Positions 27,406 to 35,222 of a stretch of 64,000 nucleotides of DNA are shown one piece after another (position 1 is the first letter of the stretch; the number at the start of each line of letters is the position of its first letter). The translations under genes were made by a program, and so were the position numbers. Origin of the DNA: Clostridiales bacterium (GTDB lineage: Bacteria; Bacillota; Clostridia; Peptostreptococcales; Anaerovoracaceae); the NCBI GenBank assembly GCA_015243575.1, contig CP042469.1, forward strand, positions 2,508,929-2,572,928, in the 5' to 3' direction. Below the pieces are notes generated by a model. That model saw only the letters and a list, made by a program, of their open reading frames with translations. It was not told the origin of the DNA and did not search any database.

Positions 27406-27750
27406 TTATCGTTCTATTTCAATGGACTCAATATAAAACTCCTTCCCGATCTCTGTCGGTTCTCCGTCTCCCCCGCATTTGGGGCATGAGAAAGAAAGGA
27501 ATTCACGTTCAAATAGTTCTCCGCAGCTGGTGCACTTCATCTTTGGTGTCACATGCTCAATCTCAATGGCAGCGCCTTCACAGAGGGTTCCTTTGGAAAT
27601 CACATCAAAATACATCTGGATGGAATCACCGACAAAACCGGAATAATCCCCTACCACCAGCTTTATGGATTTAATTTGAGAAGCACACAACTCCGTTGCG
27701 TGCTTCTCTGCTAGTTTAATAATTTGCTCTGTAATTGGAAATTCGTGCAT
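27406..27750 (-). CDS. hypA: Nickel metallochaperone HypA
   Basis: This 114-residue HypA delivers nickel to the hydrogenase large subunit together with HypB. It begins MHEFPITEQI, so the nickel-binding MHE is intact. The zinc site is made by CTSC (about 73) and CPKC (about 90). It overlaps the echF stop by one base (TAATG), so the maturation genes are directly coupled to the structural genes. Length is typical. Confidence 0.95.
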   Translation of the reverse strand: MHEFPITEQIIKLAEKHATELCASQIKSIKLVVGDYSGFVGDSIQMYFDVISKGTLCEGAAIEIEHVTPKMKCTSCGELFEREFLSFSCPKCGGDGEPTEIGKEFYIESIEIER

Positions 27751-28217
27751 TACTCTGCCTTTGCTTCCTGTTTGGGCGTTTCTTCAGCTGATTTTGCTTC
27801 TGCCGCCGGTGCAGCTTTCACTGCTGCTTCGGTTTTTGCTTCAGCGGGTGCTGCTTTTGGCACAGGCTTTGGTTCCGGTGCTGCTCCGATATAGGTGTCC
27901 ACGACTTTTTCTGTGCTTGGCGTCGTGTATGTATTCTCGTTCGTCAAGCACTTCTTGGGACAAACCTCAACACAGCAGCTGCACTGGATGCACTGCATTC
28001 TTTCAATGGTCCAGGATCTGTTTGCCTTGTCAACAACGATGGCGTTGGTTGGGCACTTCTTCTGACAGATGCTGCAGAAGATACAATCATTGATCTGATT
28101 TTCAATGTGCCCTCTTGTCCGCTCCTGCCACTGTCTCGGAATCACAGGATACATGAGAGTGGCCGGCTTCTTGAACAGGCTTCTCATAACCAATTTACCT
28201 AATTTAAATGCTGGCAT
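27750..28217 (-). CDS. echF: Ech hydrogenase ferredoxin-like subunit EchF
   Basis: This subunit of about 155 residues carries two [4Fe-4S] clusters (CIFCSICQKKCPTNAI and CIQCSCCVEVCPKKCL) that pass electrons between ferredoxin and the EchC cluster. It corresponds to NuoI of complex I. I prefer ATG at 28217, 6 bp after AGGTG, to a GTG three codons earlier. The last 55 residues are an unusual Ala/Lys/Glu/Pro-rich tail (EAKTEAAVKAAPAAEAKSAEE), absent from the compact family core. Gene order echA-B-C-D-E-F is kept; hypA follows immediately. Confidence 0.9.
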   Translation of the reverse strand: MPAFKLGKLVMRSLFKKPATLMYPVIPRQWQERTRGHIENQINDCIFCSICQKKCPTNAIVVDKANRSWTIERMQCIQCSCCVEVCPKKCLTNENTYTTPSTEKVVDTYIGAAPEPKPVPKAAPAEAKTEAAVKAAPAAEAKSAEETPKQEAKAE

Positions 28218-28226
28218 TCCTCTCAC

Positions 28227-29309
28227 CTACCTTTCCGTACAACTGATGCAGGGGTCTATGGTTAATATCAACATGGGAACGTCCGCCAGATCACAACCCT
28301 GAAGGGTTTTCACCATGGCAGGAATATTCATGTTGGTGGGAGTCCTAACTCTGATTCTTTCCAGGAACTTGGAATCTGCCCCCTTGGAATAATAATATGC
28401 TTCTCCTCTGGGCTGCTCCAGTCTCGCCATATACTCTCCCTTAGGTACATTACCCTTAACAGGAACAGCGATGTCGCCTTCCGGAATGAGCTCAACAGCC
28501 TTCTCAATAAGACCGATGGACTGATAGACCTCTCCAATTCTTACAAGAGTTCTTGCATAACAGTCTCCGGCAGTCTCTACCACTGGCTCAAAGCCCAGCT
28601 TATCATAGATGCCGTTCCCTGTAAGACGCATATCCTGTCTGATACCGGATGCTCTTGCCATAGGTCCTACAGCGCAAAGGTCAATGGCATCTTCTTTGGA
28701 CAGGTACCCAACTCCAACCAGTCTGTTCTTTACGGAATAATCCTCAATGAATGTGTCAGCAAGCTCTTTCAGTTCTTTCTCCATCGCTCTGAGGACTTTT
28801 ACCATTTCATTCAGAGTCTCTTTGTCGATGTCTTTTCTGACGCCGCCAACCTTACAAACGGAGAAGATAACTCTTCCGCCTGTAGTCTTTTCAAAGAGAT
28901 CGAGTACACTTTCTCTCAGTCTCCAGCAGTGCATAAACAGGCTTTCAAATCCGAAGCCGTCTGCAAGAAGTCCCAGCCACAGCAGATGACTGTGAATTCT
29001 GGAAAGCTCATGCCAGATGGTTCTGAGGTATTCAGCTCTTTCAGGAACTTCAATTCCCATAAGACCTTCTACCGTATGACAATATCCCCAGCCGTGTCCG
29101 AAGCTGCAGATACCGCAAATTCTTTCGATTACATATACTAATTCTGTATATTCCTTTTTCTCAACCAGCTTTTCCAGCCCTCTATGGATGAATCCAATGG
29201 AAGGAATTGCTTCCACAACCTTTTCGTCTTCGATGACCAGGTCAAGATGCACTGGCTCGGGGAGAACGGGATGCTGCGGTCCGAAAGGAATAATAGTTCT
29301 TTTACCCAT
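28227..29309 (-). CDS. echE: Ech [NiFe] hydrogenase large subunit EchE
   Basis: This 360-residue catalytic subunit has a Ni-Fe centre held by RICGICSFGH (L1, about 64) and DPCISC (L2, about 352). It belongs to group 4 (energy-converting) hydrogenases and corresponds to NuoD. HPVLPEPVHLDL and GFIHRGLEKL mark the N-terminus. The protein ends only three residues after the last cysteine, so it lacks the C-terminal extension cut by a maturation protease in most NiFe hydrogenases; this is known for EchE. No such protease gene is in the cluster. Confidence 0.95.
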   Translation of the reverse strand: MGKRTIIPFGPQHPVLPEPVHLDLVIEDEKVVEAIPSIGFIHRGLEKLVEKKEYTELVYVIERICGICSFGHGWGYCHTVEGLMGIEVPERAEYLRTIWHELSRIHSHLLWLGLLADGFGFESLFMHCWRLRESVLDLFEKTTGGRVIFSVCKVGGVRKDIDKETLNEMVKVLRAMEKELKELADTFIEDYSVKNRLVGVGYLSKEDAIDLCAVGPMARASGIRQDMRLTGNGIYDKLGFEPVVETAGDCYARTLVRIGEVYQSIGLIEKAVELIPEGDIAVPVKGNVPKGEYMARLEQPRGEAYYYSKGADSKFLERIRVRTPTNMNIPAMVKTLQGCDLADVPMLILTIDPCISCTER

Positions 29310-29328
29310 TCTAATCTACCTTCCTTTC

Positions 29329-29685
29329 TCAGTCTTTTGGGTTCCACGGCGTCGGCTGTGAAACCTTGAAGAAGTGGCCGCCATAATTGAGCGCCATATG
29401 CTTGAACTTCACGCCAAACAGATCCTGCATTTCATTCTCATAGATGAATGCAGCCCAGTAAACGCCGGTGATGCTCATGATTTCAACTTCTTCCGGAATA
29501 ACGAGTCTTAAATTGGTCAGGACATGATCCTTGTCGAAGGAATAGGTCAGTTCAAAACCTTCTGCAACCTTTGTGCAGCAGGCTTGGCCCAAACGATATC
29601 CCTCGCTCTTGAAATCCTGTACCTTCTCTATCAGCTGGGCAGGCTCAATAGAAATGAAATTCTGAATCTTATAAAGCTCACTCAT
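29329..29685 (-). CDS. echD: Ech hydrogenase subunit EchD
   Basis: This 118-residue hydrophilic subunit is related to NuoC (30-kDa subunit) and stabilises the catalytic module. The family segment is VYWAAFIYENEMQDLFGVKF, followed by the C-terminal GGHFFKVSQPTPW. It has no cofactor. The start is one base after the echC stop and the gene is 19 bp ahead of echE. Confidence 0.88.
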   Translation of the reverse strand: MSELYKIQNFISIEPAQLIEKVQDFKSEGYRLGQACCTKVAEGFELTYSFDKDHVLTNLRLVIPEEVEIMSITGVYWAAFIYENEMQDLFGVKFKHMALNYGGHFFKVSQPTPWNPKD

Positions 29686-29686
29686 C

Positions 29687-30250
29687 TTAAGCCTCCTCCT
29701 TTTCTTTGATTGCTGCTACGGTTGCTTCTGCTTCTTTCTGTTCAGAAGAGTTTGCTTGTGCTTCCGCTTTTGCCGCTGCTTTTGTATCAGCAGCGATTTC
29801 TGCTTTTGCAGCTGCAGCTGGTTTCTTATCCATGGCGGCACGCTTTTCAGCCAAGACGCCAAGTCCCTTTACAACGCCGTCAATGATGGCTTCCGGTCTT
29901 GCCGCACAGCCGGGAACGTAAACGTCCACGGGAATAACGGTGTCAATTCCGCCCATGATGTTGTAGCATTCCTTGAAGATACCGCCGGAAGTGGCACAGA
30001 TTCCGATGGCCACAACGACCTTCGGCTCAGGCATCTGCTCATAGATCTGCTTTACAACACTAATATTCTGCTCATTGACAGAACCTGTTACCAGGAAAAT
30101 ATCCGCATGTTTCGGGTTTCCGGTATTGATAATACCGAAACGCTCAACATCATACATCGGTGTAAGGCATGCCAATACTTCGATGTCGCATCCGTTGCAG
30201 CTCGATCCGTCATAATGGATGACCCACGGTGATTTCGTTACATATGACAC
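29687..30250 (-). CDS. echC: Ech hydrogenase small subunit EchC
   Basis: This 187-residue subunit carries the proximal [4Fe-4S] cluster next to the NiFe site; it corresponds to NuoB. Ligands are visible in SSCNGCDIEVLACL (two cysteines), GICATSGG and VPGCAARPEAII. I start at GTG 30248-30250, which has TTAAGGAGG 9 bp upstream; the longer open frame would overlap echB by 85 bp. The last 45 or so residues form a low-complexity Ala/Lys/Glu tail (AKAEIAADTKAAAKAEAQAN), like the tail on EchF. Confidence 0.93.
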   Translation of the reverse strand: MSYVTKSPWVIHYDGSSCNGCDIEVLACLTPMYDVERFGIINTGNPKHADIFLVTGSVNEQNISVVKQIYEQMPEPKVVVAIGICATSGGIFKECYNIMGGIDTVIPVDVYVPGCAARPEAIIDGVVKGLGVLAEKRAAMDKKPAAAAKAEIAADTKAAAKAEAQANSSEQKEAEATVAAIKEKEEA

Positions 30251-30264
30251 TATGTTACACCTCC

Positions 30265-31134
30265 TTAACGCACAAAGTAAATGACGAGCAGATTGACAAA
30301 TCCCAGCGTGATAGCCACGATCCAGGAAGCATTGATAGCAATCTGCCACTTCATTCTTGCATAGCTGTTATCGATTAAAATTTCAATGAAGTAAGTCACA
30401 AGGCAGACAGCTACTGCCAGGACAGGGCTCCACGAAGCGGTGTTCACAAAGAACAGGTAAACAAATCCCAGAAGGAAAATGTTCTCATACCAGTGAGCGA
30501 TTTCAATCACCGCCATGGTCTTTCCTGAAAATTCTGTGGTCAATCCTTTTACCAGCTCCTGATGTCCGTGGTGGGACATGCTCAAATCAAAAGGTGATTT
30601 TCTGAGCTTAATAGTTAGAATGAACACAAAGCCAAGAAATATACCCGGCAGGTATTGAATCCCCATTACCGGAGCGTTTACAATATCAGAAATATTAAAG
30701 CTGTTGTTGACGAGGTAGAACCCGATTGCTGTAATCAGTACCATTGGTTCGTAAGCCATCATCTGAAGCAGTTCTCTTTCGGCACCAATCTGCGCATAAG
30801 GCGAATTGGAGGAAAAAGCTGCGATTACCAGGAAAATGCTTGCCAGGGTCAGTGTGAAGATGACCAGCAGCAGATCTCCTCCCGCGAAGAAGAAGCATCC
30901 GGTAATCATGATAAAAATTAGGAAGCACATGACATAGAAGTCCTGCACCTTATTTACTGTGATCGGTTCCTTTTCCAGCAGCTTAAAGAAATCATAAAAC
31001 GGCTGGAGGATTGGAGGACCGAATCTTCCCTGCATTCTTGCAGAAATCTTTCTGTCGATTCCGGCAAGGAGACCACCGGCGATGGGCGCAAGAATCAAAT
31101 ATGCTACGATGCTAATTATTACAGTAACACTCAT
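30265..31134 (-). CDS. echB: Ech hydrogenase membrane subunit EchB
   Basis: This 289-residue membrane protein with about eight helices corresponds to NuoH and joins the hydrophilic module to the ion-pumping subunit. Family segments are GIDRKISARMQGRFGPPILQP, AERELLQMMAYEP and SPFDLSMSHHGHQELVKGLTTEFSG. The ATG is directly after the echA stop and a 14-bp gap separates it from echC. Confidence 0.93.
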   Translation of the reverse strand: MSVTVIISIVAYLILAPIAGGLLAGIDRKISARMQGRFGPPILQPFYDFFKLLEKEPITVNKVQDFYVMCFLIFIMITGCFFFAGGDLLLVIFTLTLASIFLVIAAFSSNSPYAQIGAERELLQMMAYEPMVLITAIGFYLVNNSFNISDIVNAPVMGIQYLPGIFLGFVFILTIKLRKSPFDLSMSHHGHQELVKGLTTEFSGKTMAVIEIAHWYENIFLLGFVYLFFVNTASWSPVLAVAVCLVTYFIEILIDNSYARMKWQIAINASWIVAITLGFVNLLVIYFVR

Positions 31135-33033
31135 TTACAGCACCCCCCCTAATAAAACTGCGAATGTGAACAGAAGAACCGCTGTAGTGGTAAGCACTCC
31201 GATGAGGTTCATCTTCTTTTCTCCGAAATAGCCTTCCATATACCAGTTTTTCAGGGATACAGATGTGGGCTGATGCATGGAGTTTTCAAACCTAAGGTCA
31301 TCCCCCAGGTTGGCGCCTGCCATATAGATCGGAACAATTTTCTTAGTTGTCTTTCCGTAGAATAGCAGCGGCAGCAGTACAACAATCGCGAGCATTCCCG
31401 ACATAATGTACATGTTACCGGAGGACAGCGCCAAAGTTCCAACAGTGGAATAAACCGCTGTGAGATACGGTACAACTAAATATGTGGACATCAGCGGGAA
31501 AACAAGGCAAATCACAACGGTCAATACCGTCAGAGAAGTCAGTACAAGCCACTCCTCTTTATGCACATTTCCTTGAATATTTTCCTGCTTTGCCATGATG
31601 GCAGTCATCTTGCCCAGCCACTTTGTCCAGTAGAATAACGTAGCGGCACTGCCGAATACGATCATCATAACAAGCAGAACATTGCCGGAATCTACGAATG
31701 CCTTCATTGCTGCCCATTTTGAAATGAGCATTCCCAAAGGAGCGAGGAACATTCCAGAAATACCAACGATCATGAATGCAGCCAGCTTCGGCATTCTGCC
31801 GAACAGTCCATCCATATCTTCGATATCTCTGCTTCCGATATTATGCTCTGCAGTACCTACACAGAGGAACAGAAGTGACTTGGTAACTGCGTGGAATATG
31901 ATCAGCATAACCGCAGCCCATACCGCAGCAGATGTTCCAATCCCGCCGCAAGCCACGATTAAGCCTAAATTTGCAACTGTTGAATACGCAAGCACTCTCT
32001 TTGCATTGCTCTGAGAAATTGCTGCAAAGGATGCCATCAGGAAGGTGATTCCCCCTACCGTCATGACCATGATACCCGCAAAGTTTCCGCTGAGCACCGG
32101 TGCAAGCTTTACAATGAGGAACACACCTGCTTTTACCATTGTGGAAGAGTGAAGCAGTGCAGATGTTGGCGTAGGCGCCACCATCGCTCCAAGAAGCCAG
32201 CTGTTAAACGGCATCTGGGCTGCTTTTGTAATTCCGGCAAAGGCAAGCAGTGCAACAGGCAATGTAAGATCATAGCCCATCATACCTGCAAGAAGCACCT
32301 GGTTGAGTTCCAAGGTTCCCATCGTTCCAAGCACGATAATAGCCAGTACAAAGCCGAGGCCTCCCAGCAAGTTCATAATCAGCGCTCTGAAAGAGTTGTT
32401 GATCGCTTCCTTTGTTCTGGTAAATCCAATGAGGAAGAACGAGCACAGCGTTGTGATCTCCCAGAAGAAATACAACCAAACCAAATTATTGGATACGACT
32501 ATACCAAACATCGCTGACAGGAATAAGAACATCAGGAAGAAGAACAATGGTCTTCTGTCCGGCTGATCGTGGTGGTGATGCTGGAAATCCTTCATATATC
32601 CGATGGAATACCAGGTGATCAGTGTTCCGATGATTCCGATGATCAGCACCATAATAATAGACAATCTGTCTATATATAGGTTGTTGACAACGTGAATCCC
32701 ATGGCCGATGCTTAGCTCAAACCACACCATTAATGGTGCTTGAATGGCCACAAGAACTGAAGCAAGATACTTCTTATGTTTGATGCCCAGATAAAAGATA
32801 AGGATTGCGAGACAAATTTCAATTCCCATCATCAGATAATTGATGGATTCATTCTCGAAATCGAAAAACTTTCCGCCTGAGCCGAAGTAAGTAAACGCGA
32901 GATATATGGAAGCAACCGCAATCACAATGGCGGAAACCTTCACGATAATATCTCTTGCCGCATCAGTCTTGAGAACCAAAAGAGCCAGAGCAACCACTAA
33001 GGGAAATAAAATTAGAAAAAAAATAGTGCTCAA
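31135..33033 (-). CDS. echA: Ech hydrogenase ion-translocating subunit EchA
   Basis: This 632-residue membrane protein with roughly sixteen helices is related to the NuoL/MrpA antiporter family and pumps protons or sodium ions as ferredoxin is oxidised. Conserved segments include LVWLYFFWEITTLCSFFLIG with the key glutamate, PTPTSALLHSSTMVKAGVFL and VLAYSTVANLGLIV. I start at TTG 33031-33033, six bases after AGGAGG, rather than at an upstream start; the longer frame adds a basic, non-conserved N-terminus. First gene of the ech-hyp operon. Confidence 0.93.
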   Translation of the reverse strand: MSTIFFLILFPLVVALALLVLKTDAARDIIVKVSAIVIAVASIYLAFTYFGSGGKFFDFENESINYLMMGIEICLAILIFYLGIKHKKYLASVLVAIQAPLMVWFELSIGHGIHVVNNLYIDRLSIIMVLIIGIIGTLITWYSIGYMKDFQHHHHDQPDRRPLFFFLMFLFLSAMFGIVVSNNLVWLYFFWEITTLCSFFLIGFTRTKEAINNSFRALIMNLLGGLGFVLAIIVLGTMGTLELNQVLLAGMMGYDLTLPVALLAFAGITKAAQMPFNSWLLGAMVAPTPTSALLHSSTMVKAGVFLIVKLAPVLSGNFAGIMVMTVGGITFLMASFAAISQSNAKRVLAYSTVANLGLIVACGGIGTSAAVWAAVMLIIFHAVTKSLLFLCVGTAEHNIGSRDIEDMDGLFGRMPKLAAFMIVGISGMFLAPLGMLISKWAAMKAFVDSGNVLLVMMIVFGSAATLFYWTKWLGKMTAIMAKQENIQGNVHKEEWLVLTSLTVLTVVICLVFPLMSTYLVVPYLTAVYSTVGTLALSSGNMYIMSGMLAIVVLLPLLFYGKTTKKIVPIYMAGANLGDDLRFENSMHQPTSVSLKNWYMEGYFGEKKMNLIGVLTTTAVLLFTFAVLLGGVL

Positions 33034-33125
33034 TTTAATCCTCCTCTTTCTAGTCCGTCGGTAAAATAAAGCAAGGCAAAGTTGTCTACTTTTTTTTACT
33101 CCCAGAGTTAAAATCATACGTATAC

Positions 33126-33153
33126 ATTATACTCCTTCCTTTCGAAATAACAA
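33126..33153 (-). promoter_or_regulatory. Promoter of the ech-hyp operon
   Basis: On the minus strand, TTGTTA (33148-33153) and a perfect TATAAT (33126-33131) are 16 bp apart, about 95 bp before the EchA start. Confidence 0.65.
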
Positions 33154-33157
33154 GCAT

Positions 33158-33220
33158 TTTGTCAAAGTTTTGACGAATAAATTTACATCAATTGTCGAAA
33201 AATTTTATTAATTTTGACAA
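33158..33220. promoter_or_regulatory. Two inverted-repeat operator candidates upstream of ech
   Basis: Site 1 (33158-33177) reads TTTGTCAAAGTTTTGACGAA, and site 2 (33192-33220) has TTGTCGAAAA and TTTTGACAA arms around an A/T centre. Both share TTGTC/GACAA half-sites and lie just upstream of the promoter. They fit a dimeric regulator that senses redox or metal state, but the protein is unknown. Confidence 0.5.
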
Positions 33221-33222
33221 CG

Positions 33223-33251
33223 AAAAAACCGGCACTAAATGCCGGTTTTTT
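33223..33251. terminator. Bidirectional terminator downstream of the APC permease
   Basis: AAAAAACCGGCA (33223-33234) pairs perfectly with TGCCGGTTTTTT (33240-33251) around a five-base loop. It separates the permease gene from the ech promoter region. Confidence 0.9.
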
Positions 33252-33278
33252 CAATGGTTTTACACACTAAGCTTTATT

Positions 33279-34958
33279 TCATTTCATACTTTTTTTCGGT
33301 TCTACCTTAGCCGCCCAAATGGTGCAGATTACTCCCACAATCAAAAATGCAACAGCTGCAGTCTGAATTCCGGAAAGCATTCCCTCAAAGCTGGAAAGGA
33401 AGCCTGACCCGTAGGTCTCAAGGTAATATTCAGGACCCCAGTCTCCCTCAAACCAATGGAGCCATGGAAGTGCAATGGCTCCTACAGCTGCAAGACCAAA
33501 GAAGATTCCTGCAATTCTTTTGAGGTCGCCAACTGCCAGGCCAGTCTTTGGATTGACAGGATAATTCACTGCATCCTTTTTGGCAAGACCGCCATACAGC
33601 TTCTTCCAGATTACATAAAGCACCGGTCCGGACACAATGCCAAGCATACCGCCGATAAAGTAATCGGTACCGTTGATAAAGAAGGAGATGAAAGCAATGA
33701 TCATCGGAACGATACAAAGCACGCACAGGAAACCGTATCCTCCTGGAATCTTAAATTTGTACTCGCTGCTGGGAATTCTTTTTCTCAAGATCAGTGCAGA
33801 GATATACACCATGACATAAGAGGAAACTAACAGGAATACATCAACAATAACAACCTGCGCAAAAGCAAAATTGCACAGAATTAAATTCACAATCGCAACG
33901 GATAATACCGAAACATATGGAACCCCATGCTTCTTATCACATTTTACTAAAATAGGAGGAGCCAGATGGTCGTCTGCCAAAGCGAAGAAGCCTCTGGAAC
34001 CTGATGCAATATAGGTATTATAGATGGAGCACTGTGCCAATACGGCAACAATTACGAAAAAGAATCCGAAAGCAGGACCCCAGAAATGGGTTACAACATC
34101 AGCATAGCCGACGGTGCCTGCTTCTGTTCCCCAATTTTCCCAGTCTCCCATCGAACCAAGACCAGCTATGGTCGGGAAAATGTAGACGCACATGATCAGC
34201 GGAACAGTAATCAGCGTAGCTTTGGGAATAACCTGCGGATTCTCAACTTCTCCTGCAATGGTTGACATGGATTCATAGCCTGAGTACATCCACATACCCA
34301 CGGCAATTCCTGCCCCGATATATGCGATCCAATCACTGAACGCAATTCCGGTAATTCCCATGATTTCGCCGTCTGCGGTAAAGGGAACGAAAGGATTTTG
34401 GCTGAAGTTTGTAAAGCCACAGATCGCAACCAGTACAAAAGCTGCGATTACCAGAACAGCTAAAATACTGCTGACAATTCCAACATCTTTGACGCCTCTG
34501 ATATTAATATATGTAAAGATCAGGATAATGAGCGCCTTAATGAAAAACTCCGCAACACCACTTAAATTCCATTGGGATGCGATGTATCCGCCTGCAAGGA
34601 TAACGTAAAGCGTATTGTCAATATAAATTGAGATGGTACGCCACCAACCCGCCTGAAAGCCCCAGAATTCTCCAAGTGCTTCCTGAACCCATTTATAATA
34701 GCCGCCTTCCTGAGGTCTTACGGAACCCAGTTCCGAAGCCACCAGACCAAAAGGCAAGCCCCATACAAACGGAAGTACGATCAGCATCACCAGTGTAAGA
34801 CCAGGTCCTGCTGCAGGAACCATTTCCTCGATTCCGTAGGCTCCCGCTGCCACAAGGCAGAAGATCATAAATACAACCGTAGATGTTTTAATGTCATGTT
34901 TTTTTAAGCCATGTTCGCCGACATTGAGTGCCGCCGTCTGCTTATCGACATTGCTCAT
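33279..34958 (-). CDS. APC-superfamily amino-acid permease
   Basis: This 559-residue protein has twelve or more membrane helices. The first-helix block is KTSTVVFMIFCLVAAGAYGIEE, and SELGSVRPQEGGYYKWVQEALG follows at about residue 75; both are usual in APC carriers such as glutamate/GABA or polyamine antiporters. SGYESMSTIAGEVENPQVIPKA fits the sixth-helix region. A C-terminal extension with an additional pair of helices makes it longer than the neighbouring carriers. The ATG has AAGGAGG upstream. It appears to be a single-gene unit. The substrate is not assignable. Confidence 0.82.
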   Translation of the reverse strand: MSNVDKQTAALNVGEHGLKKHDIKTSTVVFMIFCLVAAGAYGIEEMVPAAGPGLTLVMLIVLPFVWGLPFGLVASELGSVRPQEGGYYKWVQEALGEFWGFQAGWWRTISIYIDNTLYVILAGGYIASQWNLSGVAEFFIKALIILIFTYINIRGVKDVGIVSSILAVLVIAAFVLVAICGFTNFSQNPFVPFTADGEIMGITGIAFSDWIAYIGAGIAVGMWMYSGYESMSTIAGEVENPQVIPKATLITVPLIMCVYIFPTIAGLGSMGDWENWGTEAGTVGYADVVTHFWGPAFGFFFVIVAVLAQCSIYNTYIASGSRGFFALADDHLAPPILVKCDKKHGVPYVSVLSVAIVNLILCNFAFAQVVIVDVFLLVSSYVMVYISALILRKRIPSSEYKFKIPGGYGFLCVLCIVPMIIAFISFFINGTDYFIGGMLGIVSGPVLYVIWKKLYGGLAKKDAVNYPVNPKTGLAVGDLKRIAGIFFGLAAVGAIALPWLHWFEGDWGPEYYLETYGSGFLSSFEGMLSGIQTAAVAFLIVGVICTIWAAKVEPKKSMK

Positions 34959-35160
34959 TAATGTTTCCTCCTTTTCAGAATAAAATTAGAAATAAATAAA
35001 GGCTTCTTTCAATTTTATTTAATTTTCAGAAAATAGGCAATGATAATTTTGCTTAATATCTCTTACCTACTTGCTGTCATAGCAAAAAAGTATCTAAACT
35101 GCCACTTTTCTACTTGTTTTATCGAAAAATATCGTTGCATAGAATTGTTGAAACCCAGTG

Positions 35161-35192
35161 AAAAGCTTCCCTCCAACGAATCAGAGGGAAGC
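35161..35192 (-). terminator. Terminator of the AAT permease
   Basis: GCTTCCCTC (35165-35173) pairs perfectly with GAGGGAAGC (35184-35192); the minus-strand transcript then reads TTTTC. Confidence 0.8.
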
Positions 35193-35222
35193 AAACCAGT
35201 CATCTTAAATTCCTATATAACG

